Assembly: GCA_023382655.1 (NCBI GenBank)
Contig: JAHDWK010000004.1
Location: 357,811 to 421,810, forward strand
DNA: 64,000 bases
Direction of reading: 5' to 3'
Origin: Anaerolineae bacterium
GTDB lineage: Bacteria > Chloroflexota > Anaerolineae > Promineifilales > Promineifilaceae
This document shows positions 7,669-15,852 of this stretch, piece after piece. The notes below the pieces were generated by a model. That model saw only the letters and a list, made by a program, of their open reading frames with translations, made no database searches and was not told the origin of the DNA. The translations under genes were made by a program, and so were the position numbers. How positions within the stretch are numbered: position 1 is the first letter of the stretch; every line of letters begins with the position of its first letter.

Positions 7669-10074
7669 TTGATTCACCGCCGCCAAAACCTTGTGATTGG
7701 GCTGCTTTTCCTCGTGCTGGCGCTCATTTTTATGAGCCGGGCGCTGTTGCCGCCGGCCGGGCAGGCGTTGGCGGGGCATGATGCGCGGGCGCTGTTTGTG
7801 CCCTGGCTCAGTTTTACCAGAGAAGCGCTGTTGGACGGCCGTCTTCCCCTCTGGGACGCCGCGCAATTTGCCGGATACCCCTTTCTCAGCAATCCCCAGG
7901 TGGCGCTGTTTTATCCGCCGACCTGGATTGCCCTGCTGCCGCCGGTCAATGTGGGTTTAAGCTGGCACGTCGTTTTTCATATCGTTGTAGCTGCGCTGGG
8001 CATGTATCTGTTTGTGCGTTTTGTGAGCGGAAGCTGGCGGGGAGCGTTGCTGGCGGCGCTGGCCTTTGCCTTTAGCGGCTTCTGGGCGGCGCGTATTTGG
8101 GCCGGACATGTGGGGCTGCTGGCTACGGACGCCTGGCTGCCCTGGCTGCTGCTGGCCACGGCCTGGAGCGCCCGACGGCGGGACGTCTGGTCGGCCATTA
8201 TCGCCGGTGTGCCATTGGCGCTGGCGATTCTGGCCGGGCATACCGCTTCGCTGCTGTACATTGGTCTGGTGTGGGGTTTGTTTGCCTTGTACCTGTTTCT
8301 GAACGGCCGTGACTGGCGCGTCTGGCGGCAGGTAGTTATTGCCGGGGTGATGGGACTGCTGTTGAGCGCGGTGCAGTTGCTGCCGATGCTGCAATTTACG
8401 GCCGTGTCCGCCCGCGCTGAAGAAGCCACCCTGGCCTTTGCCACCCAATTCTCCTTCCCGCCCCCCCATCTGATTACCCTGCTCGTCCCCGAATTTTTTG
8501 GCGAACCGACCCGCGCCGGCTATTGGAGCGTACCTTCGTTTGACGAGTTAACCTATTACGTGGGTGTGTTGGCACTGGTAGGATTGGTGTTGGCGCTGCG
8601 ACGGCCGTCGCGCCTGACCTGGTTTTATGTTGCCCTGATCGTGCTCGGCCTGCTGCTGGCCTTTGGCAGCTACGGCTTTTTGTACGAGATTTTTTACCGC
8701 TTCCTGCCCCCCTTCCGGCTGGCCCGCGCCCCGGCCCGCGCCGCCTTCCTCTTTGTCTTTGCCGCCTCCGCTTTACTCGGCGAAGCCATCGCCATTTGGG
8801 AACGGGGCGGTGAAGGGTTGTCAAAGTTGATGCGGTGGGTGTTGAGCACGGCCGTTGTCGCCGGTATCGCTGCTCTGGCCGCCACCGCTGCCGTTTTTGC
8901 CGCCCAACACCCCAGCGATACCAGCGGCCGCTATTGGCACCAGATGGGTGGTTGGGCACTGGCGCTGCTGTTATTTGCGGTGGGTGGCGTTTTGTTATGG
9001 AGATTTCTGGTAATCGGTAATCGGTCATCGGTTATCGGTAAAGAAACCACCGATCACCGATCACCGATCACCGATTACCTCTTCGTTGCTCTCACCTTAC
9101 TACTCATTACCGACCTCTGGCTCTTCGGCTGGAAACTGGTGCAGGTGGGGCCTACGGCCGTGCATCCCTTGTGGACAGACGCCAAAACCATCATCGGCGA
9201 GGCAGAAGGGCGGGTGCTGCCCTGGGGCATCTCTATTTTTGAACAGAATGGGGCGGGTCAGGTGGGGCTGATGAGCGTCTTTGGCTATAACGCGCTGGAA
9301 GTGGGCGCGAACACCACCTTTGCTGCCTCTATTCCCGACCCACGCTCGGCGGCGTATGATGTGTTGGGGGCGCGCTATGTGCTGGCTCAGGCAGACCTGG
9401 CACAATATATGGACGGGGAACGGCCGTTGACCCTCATCGGCCAGACGGAGCAGGTGCGGGTGTATGAACGGGCGCGTGTGCTGCCCCTGGCCCGGCTGGT
9501 GTATGCCGCTGAAATCATCGCCGACGAAACAGCCGCCATCGCCCGCGTCCACCAACCGGACTTCGACGCAGCCACTACCGCAATTCTGGCCGAAGAACCG
9601 GCCTGTGCCTTAGGTGGCATAGGCGAAGGCACGGCCGTCATAACAGACCAATATGACGGCTACTGGCGCATCGAAACAACCAGCGACGCCCCCGCGCTGC
9701 TGGTTCTCAGCGAAACGGCTTACCCTGGCTGGCAGGTGACGGTGGATGGGGAAGAAGTGGCGTGGCTGGAAACGTACACGGCCGTGCGCGCCCTCTGTGT
9801 ACCGGCGGGGGAGCATGTGGTGGAGTGGGATTTTAACGGCCGTGTCTTTCTGTTTGGTGGCCTCGTTTCTGCCCTGGCTCTCCTCCTGGTACTGATTGCT
9901 ATCGTAAAAGTTCTCCACTCAGAGATAAAAATGATCTCAAGAGATGTTAGAAATTGCCAATCTCTTAATCTCAAAAAAACTCGGCCAGCGCCCGGCATAC
10001 CACATTCACATGCTCCTCTGGCATATGGGCATAGAGGGGGAGCGAGAGGATACGCCGGGTGGCACGTTCGGTGA
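7669..10074 (+). CDS. YfhO-like polytopic membrane protein
   Basis: Large membrane protein of the bacterial YfhO type (GT-C-like fold; YfhO is linked to lipoteichoic-acid glycosylation in Firmicutes). The N-terminus has a helix followed by a loop with [14 protein letters not shown] and [15 protein letters not shown], the usual YfhO substrate loop. About ten more helices follow, including the [20 protein letters not shown] region. The C-terminal soluble domain carries [18 protein letters not shown], the conserved YfhO ending, then a last helix. Translation starts at TTG 7669 behind AAGGA. An in-frame repeat tract lies at 9009-9079. Odd feature: about 50 residues follow the final helix and overlap the oppositely oriented aminotransferase gene by 104 bp, as if the original stop had been lost. 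Confidence 0.8.
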   Translation: MIHRRQNLVIGLLFLVLALIFMSRALLPPAGQALAGHDARALFVPWLSFTREALLDGRLPLWDAAQFAGYPFLSNPQVALFYPPTWIALLPPVNVGLSWHVVFHIVVAALGMYLFVRFVSGSWRGALLAALAFAFSGFWAARIWAGHVGLLATDAWLPWLLLATAWSARRRDVWSAIIAGVPLALAILAGHTASLLYIGLVWGLFALYLFLNGRDWRVWRQVVIAGVMGLLLSAVQLLPMLQFTAVSARAEEATLAFATQFSFPPPHLITLLVPEFFGEPTRAGYWSVPSFDELTYYVGVLALVGLVLALRRPSRLTWFYVALIVLGLLLAFGSYGFLYEIFYRFLPPFRLARAPARAAFLFVFAASALLGEAIAIWERGGEGLSKLMRWVLSTAVVAGIAALAATAAVFAAQHPSDTSGRYWHQMGGWALALLLFAVGGVLLWRFLVIGNRSSVIGKETTDHRSPITDYLFVALTLLLITDLWLFGWKLVQVGPTAVHPLWTDAKTIIGEAEGRVLPWGISIFEQNGAGQVGLMSVFGYNALEVGANTTFAASIPDPRSAAYDVLGARYVLAQADLAQYMDGERPLTLIGQTEQVRVYERARVLPLARLVYAAEIIADETAAIARVHQPDFDAATTAILAEEPACALGGIGEGTAVITDQYDGYWRIETTSDAPALLVLSETAYPGWQVTVDGEEVAWLETYTAVRALCVPAGEHVVEWDFNGRVFLFGGLVSALALLLVLIAIVKVLHSEIKMISRDVRNCQSLNLKKTRPAPGIPHSHAPLAYGHRGGARGYAGWHVR
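9009..9079. repeat. In-frame 7-bp inverted tandem repeat
   Basis: GGTAATC/GGTCATC units are followed by CGATCAC/CGATTAC units, so the two arms are complementary. It encodes a loop ([20 protein letters not shown]) between membrane helices of the YfhO-like protein. Confidence 0.85.
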
Positions 10075-11071
10075 CGGGCAGGCTGCCGGGGGCATAACCC
10101 AGATGGCGGTAGGCGGGTTGTAAGTGGATGGGCACGGGGTAATGCACGGCCGTGCCCACCCCCTTCTCCTGTAAAAACGCCGCCAATGGCGCCCGCCGCC
10201 CCGTTTGTATGACATAGAGATGAAAAACGTGGTGGGCAGACGGCCGTATACGTGGCAGTTGTACCGGCAAATTTTCCAGTTGTTCGCTGTAACGGGCGGC
10301 TAATTGTTGGCGACGGCCGTTGTCCTCATCCAGATGCGCCAACCGCACCTGCAAAATGGCGGCCTGCAACTCATCCAGGCGGCTGTTGTACCCGGCCAGA
10401 TCGCTAATGTACCGTTCCCGCCAGCCATACTGCCGCAGCAGCCGCAGCCGCTTGGCGATGTCATCCCGGTTTGTAACCACCGCGCCGCCATCCCCCAAAG
10501 CGCCCAGGTTTTTGGTGGGGTAAAAACTGAAAGCGGCGGCGTCACCCATACTGCCCACCCGCCGACCGTCCACCAGTGCGCCGTGCGCCTGGGCACAATC
10601 TTCCAACACCTGCAACCGATGTTGCACGGCGATTTCTAGAATCGCTTCCATGTCGGCGGGGTGGCCGTAGAGATGCACGGGAATGATAACTTTGGTGCGG
10701 GGGGTAACGGCCGTTTCCACCTGCTCCGGATCCATCGTGTAGGTTTGTGAATCAATGTCTACCAGCACGGGTGTGGCCCCGGCGAGTTCAATGGCGGCAA
10801 TGGTGGCGACGGCCGTGTGCGCCACCGTGATCACCTCATCCCCCGGCCCAACGCCCAACGCTTTTAAGCCCAACAGCAGCGCATCCGTGCCGGAGGCCAC
10901 CCCCACTGCGTGCGCCACGCCGGTATAAGCCGCAAACGCCGCCTCAAAAGCGGCCACCTCCGGCCCCAGAATATACCAGCCAGAGGAGAGGGTGCGGGTC
11001 ACGGCCGTGTCTATCTCCGTCCGGTACGCCTCATATTCTGCTTTCAAATCCACAAAGGGAATGGATGTCAT
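9971..11071 (-). CDS. DegT/DnrJ/EryC1-family PLP-dependent sugar aminotransferase
   Basis: Transfers an amino group to a nucleotide-linked keto-sugar, usually for amino sugars of surface polysaccharide. The N-terminal [14 protein letters not shown] and [15 protein letters not shown], then EDCAQAHGA and [15 protein letters not shown] (the Lys that binds PLP) are the family motifs, and the C-terminal half contains the usual [13 protein letters not shown]. Length (~366 residues) is normal. GTG 11077 and ATG 11071 are both near AAGGAG repeats; ATG 11071 is chosen for its five-base spacing. It is the last gene of a five-gene minus-strand operon. Its 3' end overlaps the YfhO-like gene. The exact product (for example 3- or 4-amino sugar) cannot be told. 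Confidence 0.9.
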   Translation of the reverse strand: MTSIPFVDLKAEYEAYRTEIDTAVTRTLSSGWYILGPEVAAFEAAFAAYTGVAHAVGVASGTDALLLGLKALGVGPGDEVITVAHTAVATIAAIELAGATPVLVDIDSQTYTMDPEQVETAVTPRTKVIIPVHLYGHPADMEAILEIAVQHRLQVLEDCAQAHGALVDGRRVGSMGDAAAFSFYPTKNLGALGDGGAVVTNRDDIAKRLRLLRQYGWRERYISDLAGYNSRLDELQAAILQVRLAHLDEDNGRRQQLAARYSEQLENLPVQLPRIRPSAHHVFHLYVIQTGRRAPLAAFLQEKGVGTAVHYPVPIHLQPAYRHLGYAPGSLPVTERATRRILSLPLYAHMPEEHVNVVCRALAEFF

Positions 11072-11133
11072 CTTCACTCCTTCTCCTTCATTCTGTGCTA
11101 ATCCGTCTTATCCGTCAAATCTGTGCATCCATA

Positions 11134-13056
11134 TCAACGGCCGTCCACCGCCCCCACCGCCAGCAAAACCGCATCCTGTCCAGTGGCAAAAAGCTGCCGT
11201 TCAATGGTCTGGGAATCGTACAACCCCGCCAGCAGGCGCACGGCCGTCGGCGGTGCATCAGTTGGAATAGAGAGAACATGCCGGTCGAGCAGCATCTCAC
11301 CCGGCTGCCAGGTAGTTGTCGGGCGGGTTCCCCACAACGGCGCGCTGTCGTGCTGTGCCAGCAGTGCGCCATCGGCCATCAGCAGATGCACAAACACGGT
11401 GTAGTCGCGGGGGATTTCCGCCAGCGTTTCCCATTGCAGGGTGACAGTCAATTCATCACCGGGGCGGAGAAACAGTGAGTCCGCCGTTACCGGCGCGCCA
11501 TTCCCCAGCGGAGCGCCGTTCCCCAGCGGAGCGCCGTTCACCAGCAGCCGGACGCCGGCCAGCCGTATCTGCTCATTGACCGTCTCGTTGAGTGGGGTCA
11601 TGGCGCGGCTGGCGGCATGGGGTGGGCGAAAGGCCAGTAATTCCAGGCGTGGGTATTGGTGCGCCTGTTCCAGCAGGTTGTGGTAATCCAGCCAGCGAAA
11701 GGTGATATTTTCCGGGTCCCAGAAGGGAGAACGGTGGGCGGGCACAAACCAGATGCGCTCATAGGTGGCGGCTAAATCGGCCAATGCCTGTTCGGTCACG
11801 ACCGTGTCCGCTGGAAAGCTCGCCGGTTGCATGGTCTGGGGTATATCTATATCCCACAAATAATAGGTAAGCGCCGGGTCGGGAAAGTGGGCCACAAAGA
11901 CATCGCCCGGTTCCAGGTTGGCGGCAATGTGGGCCGCAATGGCCCGGTAGCCGTAGTAACGGCCGTACTTCACCACATTCCCATGGTAATGCACCAGGCT
12001 GAGGGCGGCGGCCGCGAGCACAATACCGGCGCTGGCGACGGCCGTAGTCCGCACCAAACGCCTCCGGTTTTGGGCCAACGCCAGAATGCCCAGACTGACC
12101 AGCGCCCACCAGGCCGGTGCCGCCGGAGCGATGTAATACGCATTAAAAATAGAGCGGCGCAAGAGGACCAGGTAAACGGTGACGGCCGTGCTCACCAGCC
12201 AGAAACCGAGCAGCGCCGCCCACGCCCGTTGCCCGCGCTGCCACAGCGCCAGCCACCCCACCATCGCCAGCACCGCTGCCAGCGCCAGCACCCAGGGGCC
12301 AGCTGGATGATCAAACGCCGGGCCAACGGTCAACTCCTGCCCCACCGTCAGCAGGTAATCGCGCAACTGCGGATTGCCGGGAACCGTCAACTGCCCCAAC
12401 CAGCCGGGTAGCGTCACCACCAGCCAGGGAGCAAAAAGTAACGCCGCCACCAACCCCGCCGCCAGCCAGCGCCACAACAGTCGCCGCGCCCCCACCAGCA
12501 GAAAGAAGCCATGACTGAGCAGGGCAAACACGCCATAGTAATGGCTGTACATGGTCAGGGCGCAGGCCAGGGCATAGAGCAGCCAGTGGGTGGCGGACGG
12601 CCGTGCCACCGCCCGGGCCAGCAGCAAGGTTGCCAACGTGGTCACAAACATCACCGTCACATACTGGTTGCGCACATCCTGCCCCAGCCATACCAACGAT
12701 TGCGAAACGGCCGCAAACAAGGCCATGAGCAAACCCTGGCTTTCCCCTTGCAGCCGCCGTCCCCAACGAAACAGCAGCGGCAGCAGCAGCACACCGGGCA
12801 GCACCGCCAGATAACGCATGGCAAACTCACTCGTCCCGGCCATGTCGGCCCACACATTCAACACCAGATAATGCAGCGGCGCATGTTCTTCACCCACCGG
12901 GATGAGCGCAGGGATGACCTGCGCCAGCGGCATTTGCGTGTACGGGAAACTGTACCCCTCGTCAGCCCGGAATTCCTGAAAACCCAAATTCACCAGCCGC
13001 AGCCAGAAAGCGAGACAGAGAATGGCGATCATGAGGGAGAGTGAGCGAGGAAACAT
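11134..13056 (-). CDS. GT-C glycosyltransferase, GT39-like, with C-terminal beta-sandwich
   Basis: Membrane glycosyltransferase, 640 residues. A first helix is followed by the acidic loop FQEFRADEGYSFPY, where Asp-Glu is the GT-C catalytic type motif, and by HAPLHYLVLNVW. About ten helices extend to residue ~350. The soluble C-terminal part carries VFVHLLMADGALLAQHD, the module shared with the two plus-strand GT39 genes. A small triplicated unit of 18 bp gives NGAPLGNGAPLGNGAPV before this domain, a likely flexible hinge. It lies in the minus-strand sugar operon, 38 bp after the epimerase gene, with an inverted repeat in that gap. Its substrate is likely a lipid-linked sugar. Confidence 0.8.
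   Translation of the reverse strand: MFPRSLSLMIAILCLAFWLRLVNLGFQEFRADEGYSFPYTQMPLAQVIPALIPVGEEHAPLHYLVLNVWADMAGTSEFAMRYLAVLPGVLLLPLLFRWGRRLQGESQGLLMALFAAVSQSLVWLGQDVRNQYVTVMFVTTLATLLLARAVARPSATHWLLYALACALTMYSHYYGVFALLSHGFFLLVGARRLLWRWLAAGLVAALLFAPWLVVTLPGWLGQLTVPGNPQLRDYLLTVGQELTVGPAFDHPAGPWVLALAAVLAMVGWLALWQRGQRAWAALLGFWLVSTAVTVYLVLLRRSIFNAYYIAPAAPAWWALVSLGILALAQNRRRLVRTTAVASAGIVLAAAALSLVHYHGNVVKYGRYYGYRAIAAHIAANLEPGDVFVAHFPDPALTYYLWDIDIPQTMQPASFPADTVVTEQALADLAATYERIWFVPAHRSPFWDPENITFRWLDYHNLLEQAHQYPRLELLAFRPPHAASRAMTPLNETVNEQIRLAGVRLLVNGAPLGNGAPLGNGAPVTADSLFLRPGDELTVTLQWETLAEIPRDYTVFVHLLMADGALLAQHDSAPLWGTRPTTTWQPGEMLLDRHVLSIPTDAPPTAVRLLAGLYDSQTIERQLFATGQDAVLLAVGAVDGR
11500..11553. repeat. 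18-bp triplicate within GT39 gene
   Basis: Three consecutive near-identical 18-bp units encode Asn-Gly-Ala-Pro-Leu-Gly repeats, a short hinge before the C-terminal domain. Confidence 0.75.
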
Positions 13057-13098
13057 GGTAAATGGGTAAATGGGTAATTGGGCTAATTACCCATTTAC
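13057..13098. repeat. 8-bp inverted tandem repeat between epimerase and GT39 genes
   Basis: GTAAATGG-type units and their complement (TTACCCATTTAC) fill the gap and supply the end of the epimerase gene, whose C-terminus is encoded next to it. Confidence 0.8.
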
Positions 13099-14099
13099 AA
13101 GTAATGGTGCAAATGCTCCTGGTAAAAGGTAATGGTGCGGGCTAACCCATCGCGCAGGCTGGTTTTGGGCCGCCAGCCCAGTTTGCTGCGAATTTTGCGG
13201 TAGTCGCCGTAAAAGTCGCCAATGTCAATACGCTTGCGCTCTTCGGGGAAAGGCAACAGTTCGTAACTGCCTGCTCCGTTAATCTCAACCATCAACCGCG
13301 CCAGGTTGAGCAGGTTAATGGGGTCGTCGCTGCCCAGGTTGTAGATTTGCCCATTGGCAGCTTCGCTGAGCGCAGCCATGAGCAGGGCGTCTACGGCGTC
13401 ATCCACGAAATTGAAGTCACGCACCTGTAAACCATCGCCGTAAATCGTGAGCGGTTTGCCTTCCACCAGCAGCCGCAGCCACCAGCCCAGGAAGGTCTGC
13501 CGGGCGTCCTTGATGCGCATGTGGGGGCCATAGGTGTTGGTCAGGCGTAGGGAGACGGTTTTCAGGCCATACACCTGGTGGTAGACGATGTGGTACCACT
13601 CGCCGGCCAGTTTGTTGATGCCGTTTACGTCTACGGGTTGGATGGGGTGGCGCTCATCTACGGGCAGGTATTGGGCACGGCCGTAAAACTGGCGCGTACT
13701 GGCAAAAATAATGTTCACCTGGGGGTTGCCATGCCGACACGCTTCCAGCAGCGAAAGCTGGCTGCGGGCGTTAATCTCCAGGTCGGTATAGGGGTTATCC
13801 ATGCTGTCGGTATGGCTCACCTGCCCGGCCAGGTTGAAGATGTAATCCTGCCCCTGCACCAGATAGCGTAGCCCGTGTTCGTCACGCATGTCGGCGATAT
13901 TGACCCGCACCTGGCTTTGTATAGAAGCAATGTTGAACAGGTTGCCGCCGTATTCAGGGATGAGCGAATCGAGCAACAGCACCTCTGCGCCCAATTCCAC
14001 CAACCGCCGCGCCAGATTTGAGCCAATAAAACCCAGGCCACCGGTAATCAGCACATGTTTCCCGGCAAATTGTTCGAGGGGGGGAGTGATGGTGGGCAT
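13095..14099 (-). CDS. Extended-SDR nucleotide-sugar epimerase/dehydratase lacking the usual catalytic Tyr
   Basis: NAD-dependent nucleotide-sugar enzyme of the extended short-chain dehydrogenase family. The Rossmann glycine motif is clear (ITGGLGFIGSNLARRL), followed by an acidic strand end (LLDSL), NLAGQVSH, the Ser region (FASTRQFYGRAQYLP), RLTNTYGP and a YGDGLQVRDFNFVDD substrate segment. In place of the usual YxxxK there is NGINK: the Lys remains but the Tyr position reads Asn. I believe this is typical of a subfamily rather than a mutation, but the reaction is then uncertain. It follows the GT2 gene by 48 bp and precedes a GT39 gene, so it probably makes the sugar used by the operon. 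Confidence 0.85.
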   Translation of the reverse strand: MPTITPPLEQFAGKHVLITGGLGFIGSNLARRLVELGAEVLLLDSLIPEYGGNLFNIASIQSQVRVNIADMRDEHGLRYLVQGQDYIFNLAGQVSHTDSMDNPYTDLEINARSQLSLLEACRHGNPQVNIIFASTRQFYGRAQYLPVDERHPIQPVDVNGINKLAGEWYHIVYHQVYGLKTVSLRLTNTYGPHMRIKDARQTFLGWWLRLLVEGKPLTIYGDGLQVRDFNFVDDAVDALLMAALSEAANGQIYNLGSDDPINLLNLARLMVEINGAGSYELLPFPEERKRIDIGDFYGDYRKIRSKLGWRPKTSLRDGLARTITFYQEHLHHYL

Positions 14100-14100
14100 T

Positions 14101-14181
14101 TCAGTAAGCGGTAAGCAGTAAGCAGTGAGCGGTGAGCAGTGGACAGTTTACCGCTTACTGCTCACTGGCAACTGCTCACTG
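14101..14181. repeat. 7-bp inverted tandem repeat covering the 3' end of the GT2 gene
   Basis: CAGTAAG/CAGTGAG-type heptamers are followed by the complementary CTTACTG/CTGCTCA units. The right arm is translated as the last residues of the GT2 protein (SPVSEQLPVSSKR). Confidence 0.85.
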
Positions 14182-14924
14182 ACGGGGGACACGACCGTGT
14201 TCTGCAAATGCTCCTTGCGCCAGACCAGCCGCAGCCATAACTTCGCCAGGTCACGGGCAACTCGCACCAGACGACGGTAGTTAAAAAACTGGCTCTTGCC
14301 ATATGCCCGGTGAAAATGGTGAACTGGCGTTTCCGTCAGCCGGAAACCGGCGTCTTGAATCTTCTTCATCATCTCCACACAAATCACGCCACTGTTCTGA
14401 GTCAGTTCCACCTTATCAAAAATGGCGCGGCGCATTAGGCGGAAGTCGCAGTCCACATCTTTCAGCTTCAGCCCAAAGGCCGCCTTCACCGTGTATTGGT
14501 AGATACGGCCGATCACAATGCGGTGCAGCGGATCATGCCGCTCAATCTTCCAGCCGTTGATTAAATCCACCTCATCACTGACCAGATTTGCCAGCAGTTT
14601 CAGCTCGCGGGGATCATATTGGGCATCGCCATCGGTGTAAAAAACCCACTCCTTGGTAGCGTTGGCAAAACCGGAACGCAGCGCCCCGCCATACCCCCGG
14701 TTTTTCACATGATGCACAATGCGCACTTCATCGGGGTAAATGCGGGCTAATTCGTCTAACACCTGCGCCGTGTGATCCTGGCTGCCATCATTGATCACCA
14801 CCACCTCGTAATCGTCGGTCAGTTCACGCAGCGTCAGCAGCACGGTGATAACCATGCTCGGAATTGTACCAGCGTCGTTATACGCCGGGAAAAAGGCGGT
14901 AATGCCCGGTTGATTGTTACTCAT
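14148..14924 (-). CDS. Glycosyltransferase family 2, dolichyl/polyprenyl-phosphate mannose synthase-like
   Basis: Cytosolic/peripheral GT-A enzyme that transfers a sugar from a nucleotide donor, most likely to polyprenyl phosphate. Motifs: FFPAYNDAGTIPSMV at the N-terminus, VVINDGSQDHT (donor binding), GYGGALRSGFANA, and YTDGDAQYDP (DxD-type metal site). The LKDVDCDFRLMRR segment is typical of DPMS-like members. It has no obvious C-terminal membrane helices. A lipid-linked sugar made here would suit the GT39 enzymes encoded around it (inference). Its start overlaps the stop of the methyltransferase gene by four bases (ATGA), implying translational coupling. The last 13 residues are encoded by a repeat tract. 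Confidence 0.9.
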   Translation of the reverse strand: MSNNQPGITAFFPAYNDAGTIPSMVITVLLTLRELTDDYEVVVINDGSQDHTAQVLDELARIYPDEVRIVHHVKNRGYGGALRSGFANATKEWVFYTDGDAQYDPRELKLLANLVSDEVDLINGWKIERHDPLHRIVIGRIYQYTVKAAFGLKLKDVDCDFRLMRRAIFDKVELTQNSGVICVEMMKKIQDAGFRLTETPVHHFHRAYGKSQFFNYRRLVRVARDLAKLWLRLVWRKEHLQNTVVSPVSEQLPVSSKR

Positions 14925-15658
14925 ACTTTCCTTCCAATCGCCATGAGGGTTAAGCCAAAGGGGAGCGGGCCATGTTTCAGCCAGCCGGCTTCTGCATAGA
15001 GGAAGCGGGCAAAGAGGCTGTCTTGCCAGGGGGGATTGGGGCGCACGTCAGAAACGCTGCCATTTTCCGGGACGAGCCGTTCGGCCAGCCGTTTACCCAG
15101 CGCCAGGGGAAAGAGCAGCATGTTGGCATAGGAGAGTTTCACGGCCGTGAACCCCGTCTCATACAGCGCTTCCTTAATCTCTGCCCGGCTAAAACGATGC
15201 ACTGTATACACCACCTCATCATGGTGGCCACGCAGCCAGTTATAGGCGGGCAGGCGCAAAAACAGGCAGCCGCCCGGTTTTAATACCCGGTGAAACTCGC
15301 GCAGCGCCCCACGGTAATCGCCTATCGAACGATGGCATAACACATCAAACGACGTCACCAGGTCAAAATGGTCAGAGGCAAACGGCACACGGGTGACGCT
15401 GGCCTGTGCCAGCCGGTTAAGCCCCCGTTCCTGGCAAAAGTTCAGAGCGTGGGGCATCAGGTCAAAGCCGGTCACACAACCAAAAGGCGCCAGATATTTC
15501 ATCACCGCACCCGTGCCACAACCGGCGTCCAGAATAGACAAATCACGCTGCCCCCGATAAAGTGCGGCAATCTGCGTAGTGGTGATGCGCTGCATTCCCA
15601 CATACCACCAGTGGCGCTCTTCCACCTGGTACATGGTCTGGTATTCGCTCGGTTCCAT
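14921..15658 (-). CDS. Class I SAM-dependent methyltransferase
   Basis: Small cytosolic methyltransferase at the head of the minus-strand sugar operon. The SAM-binding motif I is ILDAGCGTGAVMKYL, motif II region VTGFDLMPHAL, and VTSFDVLCH, LKPGGCLFLRLPA are the usual post-motifs of Methyltransf_11/12-type enzymes. The ATG at 15658 (MEPSEYQTMYQ) is preferred; GGGAGA lies upstream, whereas the extra 19 codons further 5' come from a repeat tract. No acceptor can be assigned; a sugar or lipid intermediate is plausible from its neighbours. Confidence 0.85.
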   Translation of the reverse strand: MEPSEYQTMYQVEERHWWYVGMQRITTTQIAALYRGQRDLSILDAGCGTGAVMKYLAPFGCVTGFDLMPHALNFCQERGLNRLAQASVTRVPFASDHFDLVTSFDVLCHRSIGDYRGALREFHRVLKPGGCLFLRLPAYNWLRGHHDEVVYTVHRFSRAEIKEALYETGFTAVKLSYANMLLFPLALGKRLAERLVPENGSVSDVRPNPPWQDSLFARFLYAEAGWLKHGPLPFGLTLMAIGRKV

Positions 15659-15671
15659 GCTTCTCCCGTCA

Positions 15672-15712
15672 AAGTAGTGGCTGGTGGTTGGTGGCTGGCA
15701 GTCAGTATCAGC
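15672..15712. repeat. Short tandem repeat upstream of methyltransferase gene
   Basis: Degenerate GGCTGGT-type units, forming the upstream leader of the operon. No promoter could be recognised with confidence here. Confidence 0.5.
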
Positions 15713-15785
15713 CATCAGATAGTGAAAACCACGTCCACGATTTTGTACTATACCCGAATTGGAATTGAGGGACGAATTCAGCGTA

Positions 15786-15821
15786 ATGAAAAAGCCCGGA
15801 TGATTTTGCCATCATCCGGGC
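15786..15821 (-). terminator. Rho-independent terminator after the S41 protease gene
   Basis: Perfect 11-bp stem (GCCCGGATGAT / ATCATCCGGGC) with a six-base loop; on the minus strand the stem is followed by TTTTTCATT. It lies 32 bp after the stop of the protease gene. Confidence 0.85.
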
Positions 15822-15852
15822 CAACTAATTATCCAAATACCGACCACCAGCC

